Below are positions 1 through 11,609 of a stretch of DNA of 64,000 nucleotides, piece by piece. How positions within the stretch are numbered: the stretch's first letter is position 1; every line of letters starts with the position of its first letter. Made by a program: the position numbers and the translations under genes. Where the stretch lies: NCBI GenBank assembly GCA_007922225.1, contig ML679961.1, positions 67,779,075 through 67,843,074 of the forward strand, read 5' to 3'. This DNA comes from Emydura subglobosa (taxonomy: Eukaryota > Chordata > Testudines > Chelidae). The notes under the pieces were generated by a model. It made no database searches. It was given only the letters and a program-made list of their open reading frames with translations, and was not told where the DNA came from.

Positions 1-808
1 AGCCTCTTAATGTAAAAAGATCTGTAAGCCAAAGCACAAATGCTGTGAGTCAGCAGGCACCCCACCCCAGACAACAAGGGCCAGAACTCATTGCCTAGCC
101 TCTTAGTGCAGCAAGATCCAAATTGTTTTGTATTATCCTCTCCAATTTCAGGTGCATGATAATTTACACCTCAATGTACTAGGGTCTAGAATCTGGCTCT
201 CCACCTCTACAAAGGACAAGGTGGAGTAGCATTCAGTGGGTTACACTCCTGCCCTACAGCCTTGAATTGAAATCCTCCTTGGGTCACAAGTAAGAGTGAA
301 CAGTGTGCTCTCAGTCCAGTCTCAATTTGAGTAGATGACAGAACTACCCAGTAATTTGGCATAATTAGCACTTATGGGAGAAGAACAAGGAGGACATCTC
401 CTCCAGAAACAGAGTGTTTGAAAAAAAAACATTCTCTAGCATGGAATAGCTTCTTAAAGGTGAGGGTAGGCCCCAGGTCTTGGGCCTTTCCTCATCTCTC
501 TATTTCACTGTTTGTTTGAAGTAGTAGTAATGAACTAAACTTGGAACTAAAATTAAAGCATTTGGATGAGAAGCTCATCTGAGGAGTTTTGAAGTGAATG
601 AAACAAACCTTTTTCCTTTTCCAGTTACAAGAGAAGCCCAGAACTGGATAGTAGGAGATGGGGTAAGTCAAGACTAAAGTGCATTGGCACAGAGGTGAAT
701 GGAGGGGGACCTAGAGCAAGAATAGCAGGGAGTACTGTGGGTCAGAATTGAGGCACATTAATTATTATTCATTGAGCAACAGCATGTACTCAGTATTGTA
801 CAATACAC
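1..808. other. Intergenic, nothing recognised
   Basis: No gene, repeat or motif that I can support. Mixed composition. Confidence 0.5.
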
Positions 809-811
809 TTA

Positions 812-1090
812 GGCCCAGTCTACACTTAAAATGTAGGTCAACATAGCTATAGCACTCAGGAGTGTAAAAAATCCATACCTCTAACCGCCATAGTTATGCT
901 AACCTAACCCCAGTGTAGACGCAGCTAGCTTGTTGGAGGAATGCTTCAGTTGACCTAGCTATCATTGCTTAGAGAAGTGGTATTCCTACAGTGACAGAAA
1001 AACCCCTTCCATCACTTTATGCTACATCTACACTACAGGATTATGCTGGCATAATGATGGCACTATAGTCCCTATACCGTAGACATGGCC
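812..1090. mobile_element. MITE, PIF/Harbinger type, TTA target duplication
   Basis: Begins GGCCCAGTCTACACTT and ends CGTAGACATGGCC, imperfect inverted ends. TTA occurs directly on both sides (809-811, 1091-1093), the Harbinger TWA target. Interior AT-rich with CAGTGTAGACGCAGCTAG; relatives at 9758-10025 and 46374-46670. Confidence 0.75.
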
Positions 1091-1129
1091 TTAGGAAGAA
1101 ACAGTCCTTGCTCCAAGATGTTTGCAGTC

Positions 1130-1395
1130 TTGAGATATGTCTATACTGCAATCAGAGATGTGACTGCAGCACAGGCAGACTTACCCAAGCTACCTTTGAT
1201 ATAACTAGCTCAAATAACAATAGTGAAGTCGTGGCAATATGGGCAGCAGCACAGGCTAGCTGCCTGAGTACATACACAGGATCCCAGGTAGGCTTGGGCA
1301 GTCTGTTAATAACTATTGTTATGTGAGCTAGCTAGATCAAAGTTAACTTGGCTGTGTCTACATGTACTGCAGTCACACCTCTGATTGGGGGATAT
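1130..1395. mobile_element. MITE with long inverted arms
   Basis: Left arm CAATCAGAGATGTGACTGCA and right arm TGCAGTCACACCTCTGATTG are exact reverse complements. Outside these lie TGTCTATACTG and TGTCTACATG words, inside AGCTAGCT. Same group as 1400-1655, 14955-15232 and 51925-52196. Confidence 0.7.
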
Positions 1396-1399
1396 TCGA

Positions 1400-1655
1400 A
1401 TTGGGTAATTTGCTGCTCAAGGAGACATATTCAAGCAAGCTCTGATCAAGCTAACCTGCTAAAAATAGAATGTAGGCCTGATGTGAGCAGCAGGAGGGAC
1501 TAGTATGTGCCTAGCATTTTGGATAGGTACATACTCGGAATGGCTAGCCACTTGCGCTGTTGTGGCTACACATGAGAGCTAGACATAATGGGTATGTCTG
1601 CTTGAGCTATGAACCACACCCACAGCTCAAAGTGCAGACATACCTGTTGGTTGGA
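1400..1655. mobile_element. MITE, second copy directly downstream
   Basis: Contains GCTCAAGGAGACATATTCAA, a gap with GTAGGCCTGATGTGAGCAGC, then GAGAGCTAGACATA and GGTATGTCTGCTTGAGCTAT. The same word order as the other AGCTAGCT-type MITEs. Ends are eroded. Confidence 0.55.
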
Positions 1656-1789
1656 AAACAGTACCATGCAAATGCAATATTCAAGATGATCAGTCTCAAC
1701 ACAGCAGTTTTTTCTCATTGTTATGATTGTTAGAAGGCTTCACACAAAAGTAAGTTTACCAAAGATATCTGAATGAAAACAGGGATAAA

Positions 1790-2105
1790 ATTCTAAGTGT
1801 ATGGGGCAGCATGGAAGAAGGAACAAAGCAGCCAGTGGGAAAAAGCGATGAAGATTGATGCTAGGAGAGAGGCTCAGGAGGAAGAAATGAGCAGAGAAAA
1901 GGGGCTGAATTGTAAGAAGTCTTGAAGATGAGAATCAGACAATTGAGCTTAATGTAGTTTAATGTCAAAGGTGAGGGGAGACAGCAAAGAGATTTGAATA
2001 TGGAACAACATAGAGTGGCAGGAGAGAAAAGTGATGTTAGCAACAATATTTTGGATGGACTAGAGAGACTGAGATATTATAGTGGTGGACAGAAGATAGA
2101 CGGGG
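1790..2105 (+). repeat. Ancient interspersed repeat (same group as 48105-48560)
   Basis: GGGGCAGCATGGAAGAAGGA, GAGCTTAATGTAGTTTAATG and TTTTGGATGGACTAGAGAGA fit the later part of the same consensus. Assignment from memory of repeat style, so uncertain. Confidence 0.4.
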
Positions 2106-2124
2106 AGGAAGTAAGTGAGACACA

Positions 2125-2405
2125 CTGTTGCAAACTCTCATGATTTTATCATGAATCTTGCAATTTTTGGTATTTTTCTTAAAGCCCCAGATCCTGGACT
2201 CATGAAGTTACGGGAGGAACTCAGCTTTAATTTTTAAAAAACGTTGCAACACTCATGGTTGTGGAGAAAAGCTTCAAAATGTGACCCCTAAGGACGCAAA
2301 ACCCAAAGACAAATAAAAATAATCCACAATTATTTTAAAAGCCAATGATAATTTTTTGAGGTTTGTCTCATGCTTTTGGAACTCTTGAAGTTGACAGTAT
2401 TGTGA
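2125..2405 (+). repeat. Interspersed repeat, copy 1 of 3
   Basis: Shares TTTTTCTTAAAGC, CTCATG.TT, TTGCA.CACTCATGGTTG and GAGAAAAG in the same order with 49148-49440, and in reverse complement with 14205-14445. Family name not known to me; non-coding. Confidence 0.65.
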
Positions 2406-2409
2406 GAGG

Positions 2410-4180
2410 CAAGGAGGTTGGAAAGGAGGAGCTAGCAGGAGTTAAGAAATATTATTTTTATTATTTGTACTGCATTGAAGCCCCATTATGTTGGCTGTTG
2501 CACAAATACACAGTAACAAACACGTCCTGGGCAGAAGAATTCACAGTTTAAATTGAGACAGGCTCTAGCACTTACATTCACAAGCCCTGACAAAGTGCAT
2601 CCACTCAGCAGCATCTGCTCTGCAAAACCCAGGGCCCAAAGGATCACAGCTTCTGAGGATGAGAGCTTATCTACAGCCCCCAAGTCTCAGCATTGCCACA
2701 GACTCCGTCTGCACTCTGGGGCCTGGCTTCCCTAACACTGGGCTTGTTCTAAACAGCTGCTCACCCCTGATAACACAGCTGGGGAGCCCAGAGGAAGTTG
2801 TACAAGACTCTTTTGTCGACACTCTTTCCCACACAGACCATCTCCTGTCTCCATTTTTACTGTAAGTTGACATCAGAGCTGCTGAATCATGAAATGGGAG
2901 TAAAAAATGTTATTTATGCTGAAGAAACAGTGCTCTCACCCACTCCTCATTTCCTGCCTGCCTCAAAGTTTAGCCACTGACTTTTGTCCCTCTGGCTCCT
3001 GTACTTGGGCTGTGGCAGGCTGAGTTCCCCTCATTTGTCCGAGGATGTAATGTAGAGTTCAAACACCATCAAGGGTCGGTACAGTCCTGCATTAGTCTGC
3101 TAGAAGATTGCCCTGAGTAGCAGACAGTGCTTGGGCAGCTTCCAGTAAGGAGCCATGTTAAATGGAACCAGGCTTTGAGATACCCATCGGACAAAGGCAG
3201 AGGCCTGCACTATGAGGTGACCTCCCATACACAGGCTCCTTCTGCACTATAAAAATATTTTGTTAGGGTTCCTAGTTATACCATGCTTCAGTCTTGAGCT
3301 TGTAGAAGGGACTGAACCATGGCATGGCTTTACAGTGCTATAACTGGATCCCCTAACACAGTCAGTTTGGAGGTACTAGGGAAGACAGAGTGGTGTATGA
3401 GAAATGGGGCAAGGAACAGAAAGGTATGGAAGATACTGTGGAAGATAGAAGGACAGAAGCAGGGAGGCAGGAAAGATATGGAAGAGAATCCAAGGGACAA
3501 GGAGACCATGAAAAGAGGGGATGAGGGGACCAGAGAGGCATGGAGAGGAACAGAGAATGGCAGTCTTTTATCTACATGAAAACTTTAGAATGGTTAACAT
3601 TTTCTGGAAATAAAACTATAATCATTAAAAGGTTTTCATGAGGATAAAAGCCTTCCTGACTTCTACCCCAGTATCCCCCCAAGTATAACTCCCCTACTCC
3701 TGACACATCTATCCCTCTTACAGATTTGCAAAGATCTGCAAGACGGCCTGCTTTGATTGTCCTCATAAGATGTGTAAGAGCAGAGTTTCTACCTGTGGAC
3801 TTTATATACCAACCTGATTTAAACCTTTGGTGCTAATTAAAATAATCCAGGGAAATTCACAAACAAAAAGAGCTAAGTTTGATATTTTGTTTCAGTAGCA
3901 TCTGGCTATTCCTCAGCTACTTCCACACCAACAAACACTTTCTTTCCAAAAAATCTTGGAAGAAAGAAAATGTGAGAAAAGATTAAGGAATCCAGCCAGT
4001 GTTCTGACATATAATTCTTTATCACTCAGCGTCATCCCACATGATCCACAATGCCTACACATCCTTAAGTTTGCATCCTAACATTAGCATAATACATGCA
4101 AAAGTCAGAGTAACAAATTACTATATGATTATGAAATTCCATTTCCTATGCAAATAATCTATTTCTGACATACTAGCACA
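2410..4180. other. Intergenic, apart from a polypurine tract
   Basis: No coding frame with protein-like features. Contains only the tract at 3380-3565. Confidence 0.5.
3380..3565 (+). repeat. Polypurine low-complexity tract
   Basis: A long A/G-rich run (GAGAAATGGGGCAAGGAACA, GGACAGAAGCAGGGAGGCAG, GAAAAGAGGGGATGAGGGGA). No unit repeat. Confidence 0.7.
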
Positions 4181-4184
4181 CTAA

Positions 4185-4305
4185 CATTATTCTTATTCTT
4201 ATTATTATCGCAGTAGCTCCCAATACTGGGCACCCCAGTATGGGTGAGCACTATATAAAGCACACAGGAAGATATGGTCCCTAACCCAAAAACTTTGAAA
4301 TCTAA
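4185..4305 (-). repeat. L2/SINE-type 3' tail, inverted
   Basis: TTCTTATTATTATCGCAGTA, TGAGCACTATATAAAGCACA and GATATGGTCCCTAACCC are the inverse of the tail seen at 62240-62400 (AGTGCTTAGCACAGTTACAC). Confidence 0.6.
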
Positions 4306-4309
4306 TTTG

Positions 4310-4865
4310 AAATAAAATGTAAAAAGTGAATGAAACAAATGAGGAGGAAAGGTGAGAAAAAAGATGAAGGTAATTGTAGTAAGATCATGCAGTTATATAG
4401 GTGAGTGACATGCACAACTTGATGGTTCAAATAATATTAAAGTTTTATTTTTTTAAACAAATAAATTACCTCTTCTGAGATGCTACTCCATCTGGCTGTC
4501 ATTGGCTTATAGGCTAACAGCATACTACATTACTCTCTACAAAAATAAAAATACCTATATATGTTAGTTGCTATGCAATCTAGTTAAAAACAAAGTTAAA
4601 ACTCTACACAGACTTCACCAGCATCAAGTAATCTACCTATTTCATAGCACTAAATAGATCATTCATTCCAATTCTATTCATAAAATATTGGTACTCCACC
4701 AAATTATCTCACACAGAAAATGTATAGAACTGTGACTTAACTTCATGTGCCCTTAGACTATATGTCTTCTGAAATCTGTACACTTAAACAATGTATAAAA
4801 TCAATACTCCACTGAAACATACTTTCAGCCTTGATATTTTTCTTTGTGATAATACTGCTTAGCAC
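4310..4865. other. AT-rich intergenic, nothing recognised
   Basis: High A+T, many stops in all frames. Confidence 0.5.
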
Positions 4866-5080
4866 TTATTCAGATTTTTCATCCATAGATCTCAAAGCAT
4901 TTGACCTTTCTTTGAAAGCAGCACTATCCCCATGTTACAGATGAGGAACCAAGTTACAAAGAGGATAAGTAACTTGCTCAAGGTCACACAGCAAGTCCAT
5001 GGAAGAGCCAGGAATAGGACTGATGTCTCCTTACTCCAAAGCCAGGGCCCTATCCATTAGACCATCCTGTCCTATATTAA
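4866..5080 (+). repeat. MIR-like CORE-SINE
   Basis: Contains CCCCATGTTACAGATGAGGA, AAGTAACTTGCTCAAGGTCA and CACACAGCAAGT, then GACTCCAAAGCC-like and CCCTATCCATTAGACCA. This is the MIR consensus order over its full core. Confidence 0.85.
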
Positions 5081-5526
5081 CATTTGCAGTTTTATTTCCT
5101 TTTACAAAACCCTAACTTTCCATAATGTGTGTATTTGGGTAACTGCTCCAGAGAGACAGCATGGGAGGAGGGAGAAAAAGCAAGGCTAGTAGTTAGGGTG
5201 ATCTCTCTGCACTGATGGGAGGCTGAAGGGAGGAGAGAGCTATATCTTATCAGAGTGAGAGTAGGGAAATAGTGCATTAGAATGACTTTACTGCAAAGAA
5301 GGGGAAAGGCAGAGCAAAATGGTCCGGTGATTTTGTTTTGTAAGGTGGTTTTGCTGGAGGCAGCAGATCAGTCTCTGTATTGTGGAGAAGTAATTTATAG
5401 CTTTCCACCTCCCACTTGGTTTGCTGTGGGACTTGAGCTGGAGACACATTGTTCTCTGCACTTGGCAAGTGAATAGGCTTGAGGGGGAGGAGGATGGGCT
5501 TAAGACCAACACAAGATAAATAAACA

Positions 5527-5929
5527 CAGTAAAACCTGCCAAAAGCGATCCTTCATGAGAGGTAGCAAAAGTGGTCACTTGTAAGAGGTGGCACTTTTAC
5601 AATGTACAGGAAGTCTACTGTTATTGCCAATGTTTCATGTTTAATTTGAATCACCTATTAAATGAACATTACATACAGTATACAATACAGTACTGTACTG
5701 TATTTAAAATCTCTTGGTGGGTTTATTAATACAATAGTACCCTACAGTATATAAAAGCACACAGCATTTCTCAAACTGGGGGTAAGAAAATGTAAGAAAA
5801 TGTGGTTGCTGGTCGCAGACGACAGGTCACTGCTCTTCACAGTTTCTTCACAGTTAAATTATAGGGGAAAAAGTAGTTGCTTGACAGGTGGTCTCTCTTC
5901 AGAGGTGGTTGCTAAGACAGGTTTTACTG
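5527..5929. mobile_element. Tigger/pogo-like DNA transposon (non-autonomous)
   Basis: Ends CAGTAAAACCTGCCAAAAGC and GCTAAGACAGGTTTTACTG are inverted repeats. The right end is followed by TA, the pogo/Tc1 target, while the left side has CA (one change). Subterminal GTGGTC/GTGGTT and AGAGG words also mirror each other. The 403-bp interior is AT-rich without coding capacity. Confidence 0.75.
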
Positions 5930-6049
5930 TAACAAATTTGTCAAGACAATCTGTGATGTCCAATCATGGCTCTTTAAAGATTTCCATCAAGTACCTTTAT
6001 AGTTTAGAGTTTAACAAATTAAATGTTTCTGGTTTTTGCCAGAGAAGTT

Positions 6050-6240
6050 TTGGACGCCAAATGGCCATGAGCTTTACCCAGCCACACACAGGGCAGCACA
6101 CATCTTGGATCTTGTCCTTGGAATTGATTTGAAATGGGTCAGCTCATCAGTGAGGACACTTTGAAGTCAAGATGACACAGTTGTTGGCCTGCAATACAAC
6201 ATCTAAAACTTGGGCTTGTCTCTCTCAGCCCTGTGATCCA
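6050..6240 (+). pseudogene. Possible LINE endonuclease fragment
   Basis: Around 6075-6135 the frame gives HTGQHTSWILSLEL, resembling the H.AGHTLDLV motif near the end of LINE endonucleases, followed by weak similarity. Very short; could be chance. Confidence 0.3.
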
Positions 6241-7849
6241 CTCCCATCTCCAGACATTGTGAGAAATTAAAAACAGACCATAGAGCAGGACTAGAACTCT
6301 GAAAGCTTCGTAGGTAGCTCTATCCCCAAAGAGACATCCTGGGATGGTAAATTAACTGAAGCTTCTGTAAGGCTACAAAGGAGGCCTTATTAGAGCAGGC
6401 CATTGTTGTGGGTAATATAGGTCCAAGAAAACCAGAAAGTTTAAACATTTCTTATGAACAGCGTGATGTATTGATAACTATGTGGAATCTAGATCATGTG
6501 CATTTCTCTGTCTGTGAACCAGTTCTATTACAAGATGGACAGAAGTTCAAATTTGCAATAATGATATTCAGAGAGGATTTGTCCCTTACAGGGCATTTGG
6601 GGAGCATCAGAATCAAAGCATTCAAGCCTGACGTGAAGGAGGCTCTTTTGCAGAGGCTGCTAAACGGGGGCTGGCCCTGCTAACAGGCAGGGAGATGGTC
6701 TCAATGCACTAATGGTTCTTTCCATCCAAGTTTCCTGTGCATGTCACAGCTGTTGATTTGTGCAGCTGCCTCGGTGTGTTTCTCTGCCTGCCCCACATAG
6801 TATATGTAAACAGCTTATCATTTTATGAGCCAAACTCCAATGACCATGTCTCCTAGGTCTGCTTTACAAGGAGTAAGCAATGCTACTCCAATTTCCCTAA
6901 GGATATTTCTGTTAGTAATTACTAAGAATTAAAATAGTCATTAGCCCTGCCCTGCATTGGTCACTTTTAAAAACACACGCCCAATCAGTCAGGCTGAGAT
7001 GTTCAGGACTGCGACTCAACCCACTTCAAATGGGATGGGTGGGGAAGAAGGATTGAAAAGGACATTTTCTGCAGTTTCTTATAAATTAAAAACAGTATAT
7101 ATCAACTTAAAGGAAAAGCTTGTACAGGGTATGGAGCAGAAGCCTCCCCCATCAACCGCAGTTCTCACCCCTGAAAGCAACCCCCACAGGTACCCCTCCT
7201 CCCGAGTTTTAGATTTTGTGTTACCTACACCTGTTTCATGTTTATTCCAGGCACACAGACTCAGTAACCTCCTCTAAATCCACAGTATTGGAAATCCTCA
7301 CTCTCCTATGAACTCCAGCAGCCTGTGCCCCCTTATGGGGATCCTTTACAGGAGGCCCCCAAGAGGGAAGCATCAGTTTCCTTGCCTCACTGTCCCCTTC
7401 CATCAGATTTCTCAGCAGGAGCGGGTGATGTGACCTCATGGTGAAGAATCCTTACAGAAGCTCTCTCCCAACCTCCATGTACTATGGGCGCTCCCCTTCC
7501 CAGCAGATGGGCATAGTCCTTTGGCTCATAGGTGCCTTCAGACGAGCTGAGAAAGCTGCCAACACCTTGTCACTCCAGCTCATTCCTCTTATTTCATTTA
7601 GTACAAACTCCTCTCACCATCCAGAGATGAATGCAACACCCTATGAAAAAGAAATTATAAACAAGAACCCTGTCCCAGTTACCCCAAAAACCCACAAGCC
7701 CCAGCATGACGTAGATTGGAATTGGTTCACAAGAGCTTTACTCCATAATTCCCTGTCCCCATTCTGCACACTTGATCACATGTACCCATGTCCCCCTCCC
7801 TTCCTGTCTGTGTCCTTTGGGTGGACAGACCTCAGTTGCTGAGTGTTGC

Positions 7850-8925
7850 CTCAGTGTAAAGCAGCATGTGGTGCTAGTGGTGAGGGGAGGAAGCTGGCTG
7901 TGTGAGATAAAGGCTGAGGTTAGGAGCAGACTGACTGTTATGCTCCTGGGGATTTGCTGCTCTTTGTATAACCTCTGTGTGGCTGAGTGATACAAATCAG
8001 CATTAACTATTCTGATAAAATCCTTCTACCAGGAACAACCAGCAACCGCATCTTCAAATCCTTTATTGGATTAAGTTATTACTGCCCTGACATTCCAGTA
8101 AAACTTCCCAGGGGGGCCAGCATTATTTTCTCACAGTGATATTACTGAGGGAGGGAGAAACAGTCTTCCAGGCTCCTCTGTCTTGGGACTCAAAGATGGA
8201 CAAGAGGAAAAAACTGGGCCAGTAACTCAGAAGTGCTGAAGGAAACAGCAGACTTCTGGGAAATTCCAGGATTGCCTCAGAGAAGAACAGTCATTGAGAA
8301 TGTGTGTGTGAAAACACCATCTTCTCCCTGTTTCCTATGAGGGGCAGTACCACTCACTGTGAAAGAGAAAGACTCAGAGAACCAGAAGCAATTCACTTAG
8401 CTGTCCCTCTCTGCTGTGCCCCAAAGTCCTCCTTCACCCAAGCTAACCAGCAAAAAGAAATGCCTAAGTCATGTCATTTATTATTTGAGGAAATATAGTT
8501 CTATGTGGTGAGAGGACTGGCACCCACTGGAACAAATGCATGACAGAAATGCTTTGGCTACAGAAAGCAGAATTCTCCTATTTTTCTGCGAACCTTAATG
8601 ATTTGCCTCTTCAGGGGGAAAAAAACAACTTGCATCCCACCAGCAAATGGACAAGATGAGAGTGAAAATAAGGCTAAGCCTGACAGCGCTGACTTCTTTA
8701 AACTCCCCCCTCCTCAGCTGCTTTGGAGCACCCTAGTGCCATTTCGTTCCATACAAGGTGCAGTGGAAGAGGAGCAACTTTCTGAAATAAATTATTTTCT
8801 CTCTGAATATCCTACAAAAATCGGTAGCCTCTGTAGAAGATAAAGTGGCATAAATGTCAGGGAAATCAGAAACCTTAGACTCTCACGTTAGTGGTGCTGA
8901 GAATGGCTTGAACCACATAGAGGCT
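7850..8925 (+). promoter_or_regulatory. Candidate distal SPI1 control element (weak)
   Basis: Non-repetitive stretch with overlapping STAT (TTCTGGGAA, 8254-8262) and NF-kB (GGGAAATTCC, 8258-8267) consensus matches. It also has a GAGGAA ETS-type core near 8203 and RUNX cores (TGTGGT near 7867 and 8505, ACCACA near 8913). In mammals a distal upstream element of SPI1 uses these factor families. Assignment is speculative. Confidence 0.2.
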
Positions 8926-9757
8926 GAACTTGAGGGCGGCTTTGCAGAAGGAACATCAAAACTTACAAAATCCAAAAAGGAGCCTTAACTCTTGGTGGAA
9001 AAGAGTCAGGAGAACCAGATGAGGGTTCGAATTGGCTTCCCCAGTTAGGAAAAGCATCTCCTTGATCTCCTGAAAACTGTATGACTGAGGAGTCTATTTA
9101 TGTTAAAGAGACCTATCAGAATACCAGGTGTAAGAAAGGCAGCACCATAACTATATCTGATTGGAATCTGGGACAAAAATAATTTTATAGATGCAGGAGA
9201 CTTCACCTAGAAGGGACACAAAATCCTAATCTGTCCTGATTTGTGTCTCATCCACATGCCTGACATAATGAGTTTGTTCCCTTCAAGAGAAAATTTAGTA
9301 GAGCAAGAATGGAATTTTTTATACTGTGAAAAGCTCTGTCTCATTCATAAGAATGAGTTTGCACCTTTTGGGATGCTAATTTTGCTAAGGCTTTGTTCTA
9401 AACAATCCATAAAATTTATGTAGACTGTTCCCTAAGGTGTGGGCTGTATGAGGAAACTTTTTACTTATTTTGTTCACTTGTCCAGCTGCACCAATAGCAC
9501 TGCTGACATAAGCTGTAGTGTACACCAGGCACAGTTCTGGGTAGAGTTAGACAGCATTCTGGTAAAATGTGTGCTACCATTGGAAGCATCAGTTTTGCTT
9601 CTTTCACCCTAAGTCCCTAATTTTCAGAGATGCTGAGCACCAACAACTGTTGCTGAAATCAATGATAGGAGAAGGTGCTCAGCACCTCTGACAATCAGTC
9701 CCTAACTCTCACAAGAAAAGGGCTGACATATCTTCATTATTCCCTATAGACACAATG

Positions 9758-10025
9758 GCTTGGTCTATACTAGCAACTTATGTCAGTATAAGCATGTCAC
9801 TCAGGGATGTGGAAAATCCATACGCCCGAGCGATGCAATTATATTGATCTAACTCCCAGTGTAGACAGCGCTATGTCAACAGGAGGGCTCCTTTAGTTGA
9901 CATAGCTACCACTTCTTGGGGAGGTGGATTACCCGCACCGATGGGAGGGCTTCTCCTGTTGACAGGTCGCGTAGGTAACGTCTTCACTGAAGTGCTACAG
10001 TGGTGCAGCTGCACCGCTGCAGCCT
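9758..10025. mobile_element. MITE (TCTACACT family)
   Basis: Starts CTTGGTCTATACTAGCAACT, has TAACTCCCAGTGTAGACAGC inside and ends in a GC-rich block TGCAGCTGCACCGCTGCAG. Resembles the reverse complement of 46374-46670. Confidence 0.65.
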
Positions 10026-10029
10026 TTAA

Positions 10030-11485
10030 ATTATAGAAAAGCCCTATGAGATAGTAGAAGTGTATCTCAAAATCTCCAGCTGCCCCCCTAACTCAAACCA
10101 TGGCAAGACTTACAATCTATCCTCTTGAAATGATTGGTTTATTTTTGTCTCATTGTTACCCTAGCTGTAAATAGTACTGTGCTCCAATTGAGATAAGGTA
10201 ATATTGTTTCTTTGTACATAATTTATTTTTTCTTAAGGCAGAATCAATAAACTGACCTAATTTCCTGAAATATCAGTTATTAGGCTAGATTTTAATTGTA
10301 GTTATCAAAATTGACAAGACTGTACTTGCTTCTAAAACTGCATGCATGTCTTGAACTTTAATTGTATTCCATTCTTTTCTGCTTTTTATTGTATTTCCTT
10401 TTCCTGTATGTCTATCAATAAACACACTCACACACAAATGACCTTTTTATTATGGAGTAAGTCCTAATATAAAAGAGTTTGAGCTTTGTAGGAATTAAGT
10501 GATAAGTGGGAAATGAAAGTAGTGACTACCAGAAGTGAATTACAAAACACAGAACAATCAAAATGATTAGCTAAACAGTGACCGGAAGACAACAAATGGA
10601 GATCCAGAGACAGAGGGTTACAGAGTGATTTTCTATTTTCAACTAGAAGCCAATAAACATCTTTAAAGCAAACAATAAATGGAATAGAGAATGGCTACCA
10701 AGAAGCCAGGGCTTCCAATTGTCCCTATTTCTTAATGAAGGCCTAGAAAGCTACATGTTTATGATGAAATGGAAGTTTGTTTCAGGTCTTTCATCTTCTC
10801 AGTGACAGCAGCTGAGAGAGAAGCCAAGATGCCAACTTGGAGACTGCGCAGACTGAGGCAAAGCTAGGAAAGATGGAGCAGCATGACACTTTGAACAGGT
10901 TATATATGGAGGAGTAGGAAGAAAGAATAGAAGAGATACTTGAATGGAGTCTGTCTAGACTCCTACAATTGTTATGTGGCACTTGAAAAGAAAAATAGGA
11001 TTCAGACAAAGAAGAGCCCAATGAAAGTCAGTGCCTAGGAGAGATTACCAGAAACAAAGCGGAGGCAACTAATCTCGATTAAGGACCAGATACATGTCTC
11101 CAGTCACATTGTTCATTGTGATACAGATAAAGACAACAGGATGGCTGAATCCCAGCTTTCTGGATAAAGGATGAGACAAGCAGGACAGAGCTAAATTTTC
11201 TTTTAGCTGTAGACCATGTAGGAACCAATATTGTCAATGAACAGAGTTCAAGAGCAGCTTTTAGGACCCAGAAAGAGAAATTAGGTTCAAGTCAGCACTT
11301 TTGATCACAGGTCTGGAAAAGGTAAAAGGGAATTTCATACAAGTACAAGGGAATTTCAGGCTAATAAAAACTTATGGCTTGTCTCAGCCAGAGTCCAAAA
11401 CTAGACAGTACAAAAGAGGATAAAGACAACTTGATTTAACCACAATTTCCAAAAGACAAGACCAGGCTTCTCTCCACCAAAGACT
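10030..11485. other. Intergenic, nothing recognised
   Basis: AT-rich, no gene or repeat that I can name. CA-rich AAACACACTCACACACA near 10420. Confidence 0.5.
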
Positions 11486-11487
11486 AA

Positions 11488-11605
11488 GGGTATGTCTCTA
11501 CTGCAATGATGGGGTAGGATTGCAGCTCAAGAAGACATACCTGATCTAGCTTTAATCTAGCTAACTTGGGTAAAAGAGCAGCAAAGCTGCAGCAGTGCAG
11601 ACAAA
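11488..11605. mobile_element. MITE fragment
   Basis: GGGTATGTCTCTACTGCAAT followed by ATTGCAGCTCAAGAAGACAT and ATCTAGCTTTAATCTAGCTA. Same family as 51925-52196; the right half is missing. Confidence 0.6.
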
Positions 11606-11609
11606 CCCC

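Larger units (their letters stand above)
5932..9757. other. Largest low-repeat block upstream of SPI1
   Basis: Apart from a doubtful LINE trace (6050-6240) no repeat is recognised. Frames at 6408-6683 (91 codons) and 7438-7842 (134 codons) have no family motif or splice context. Could hold regulatory sequence; see the entry at 7850-8925. Confidence 0.4.

Noticed and set aside
6408..6683. 91-codon open frame with a protein-like look
   Set aside because: Hydrophobic pattern is plausible, but I recognise no family; it might be part of an old LINE. Not enough for a gene call.
7438..7842. 134-codon open frame
   Set aside because: No recognisable domain and biased composition (Pro, Ser, His). A chance frame is more likely.
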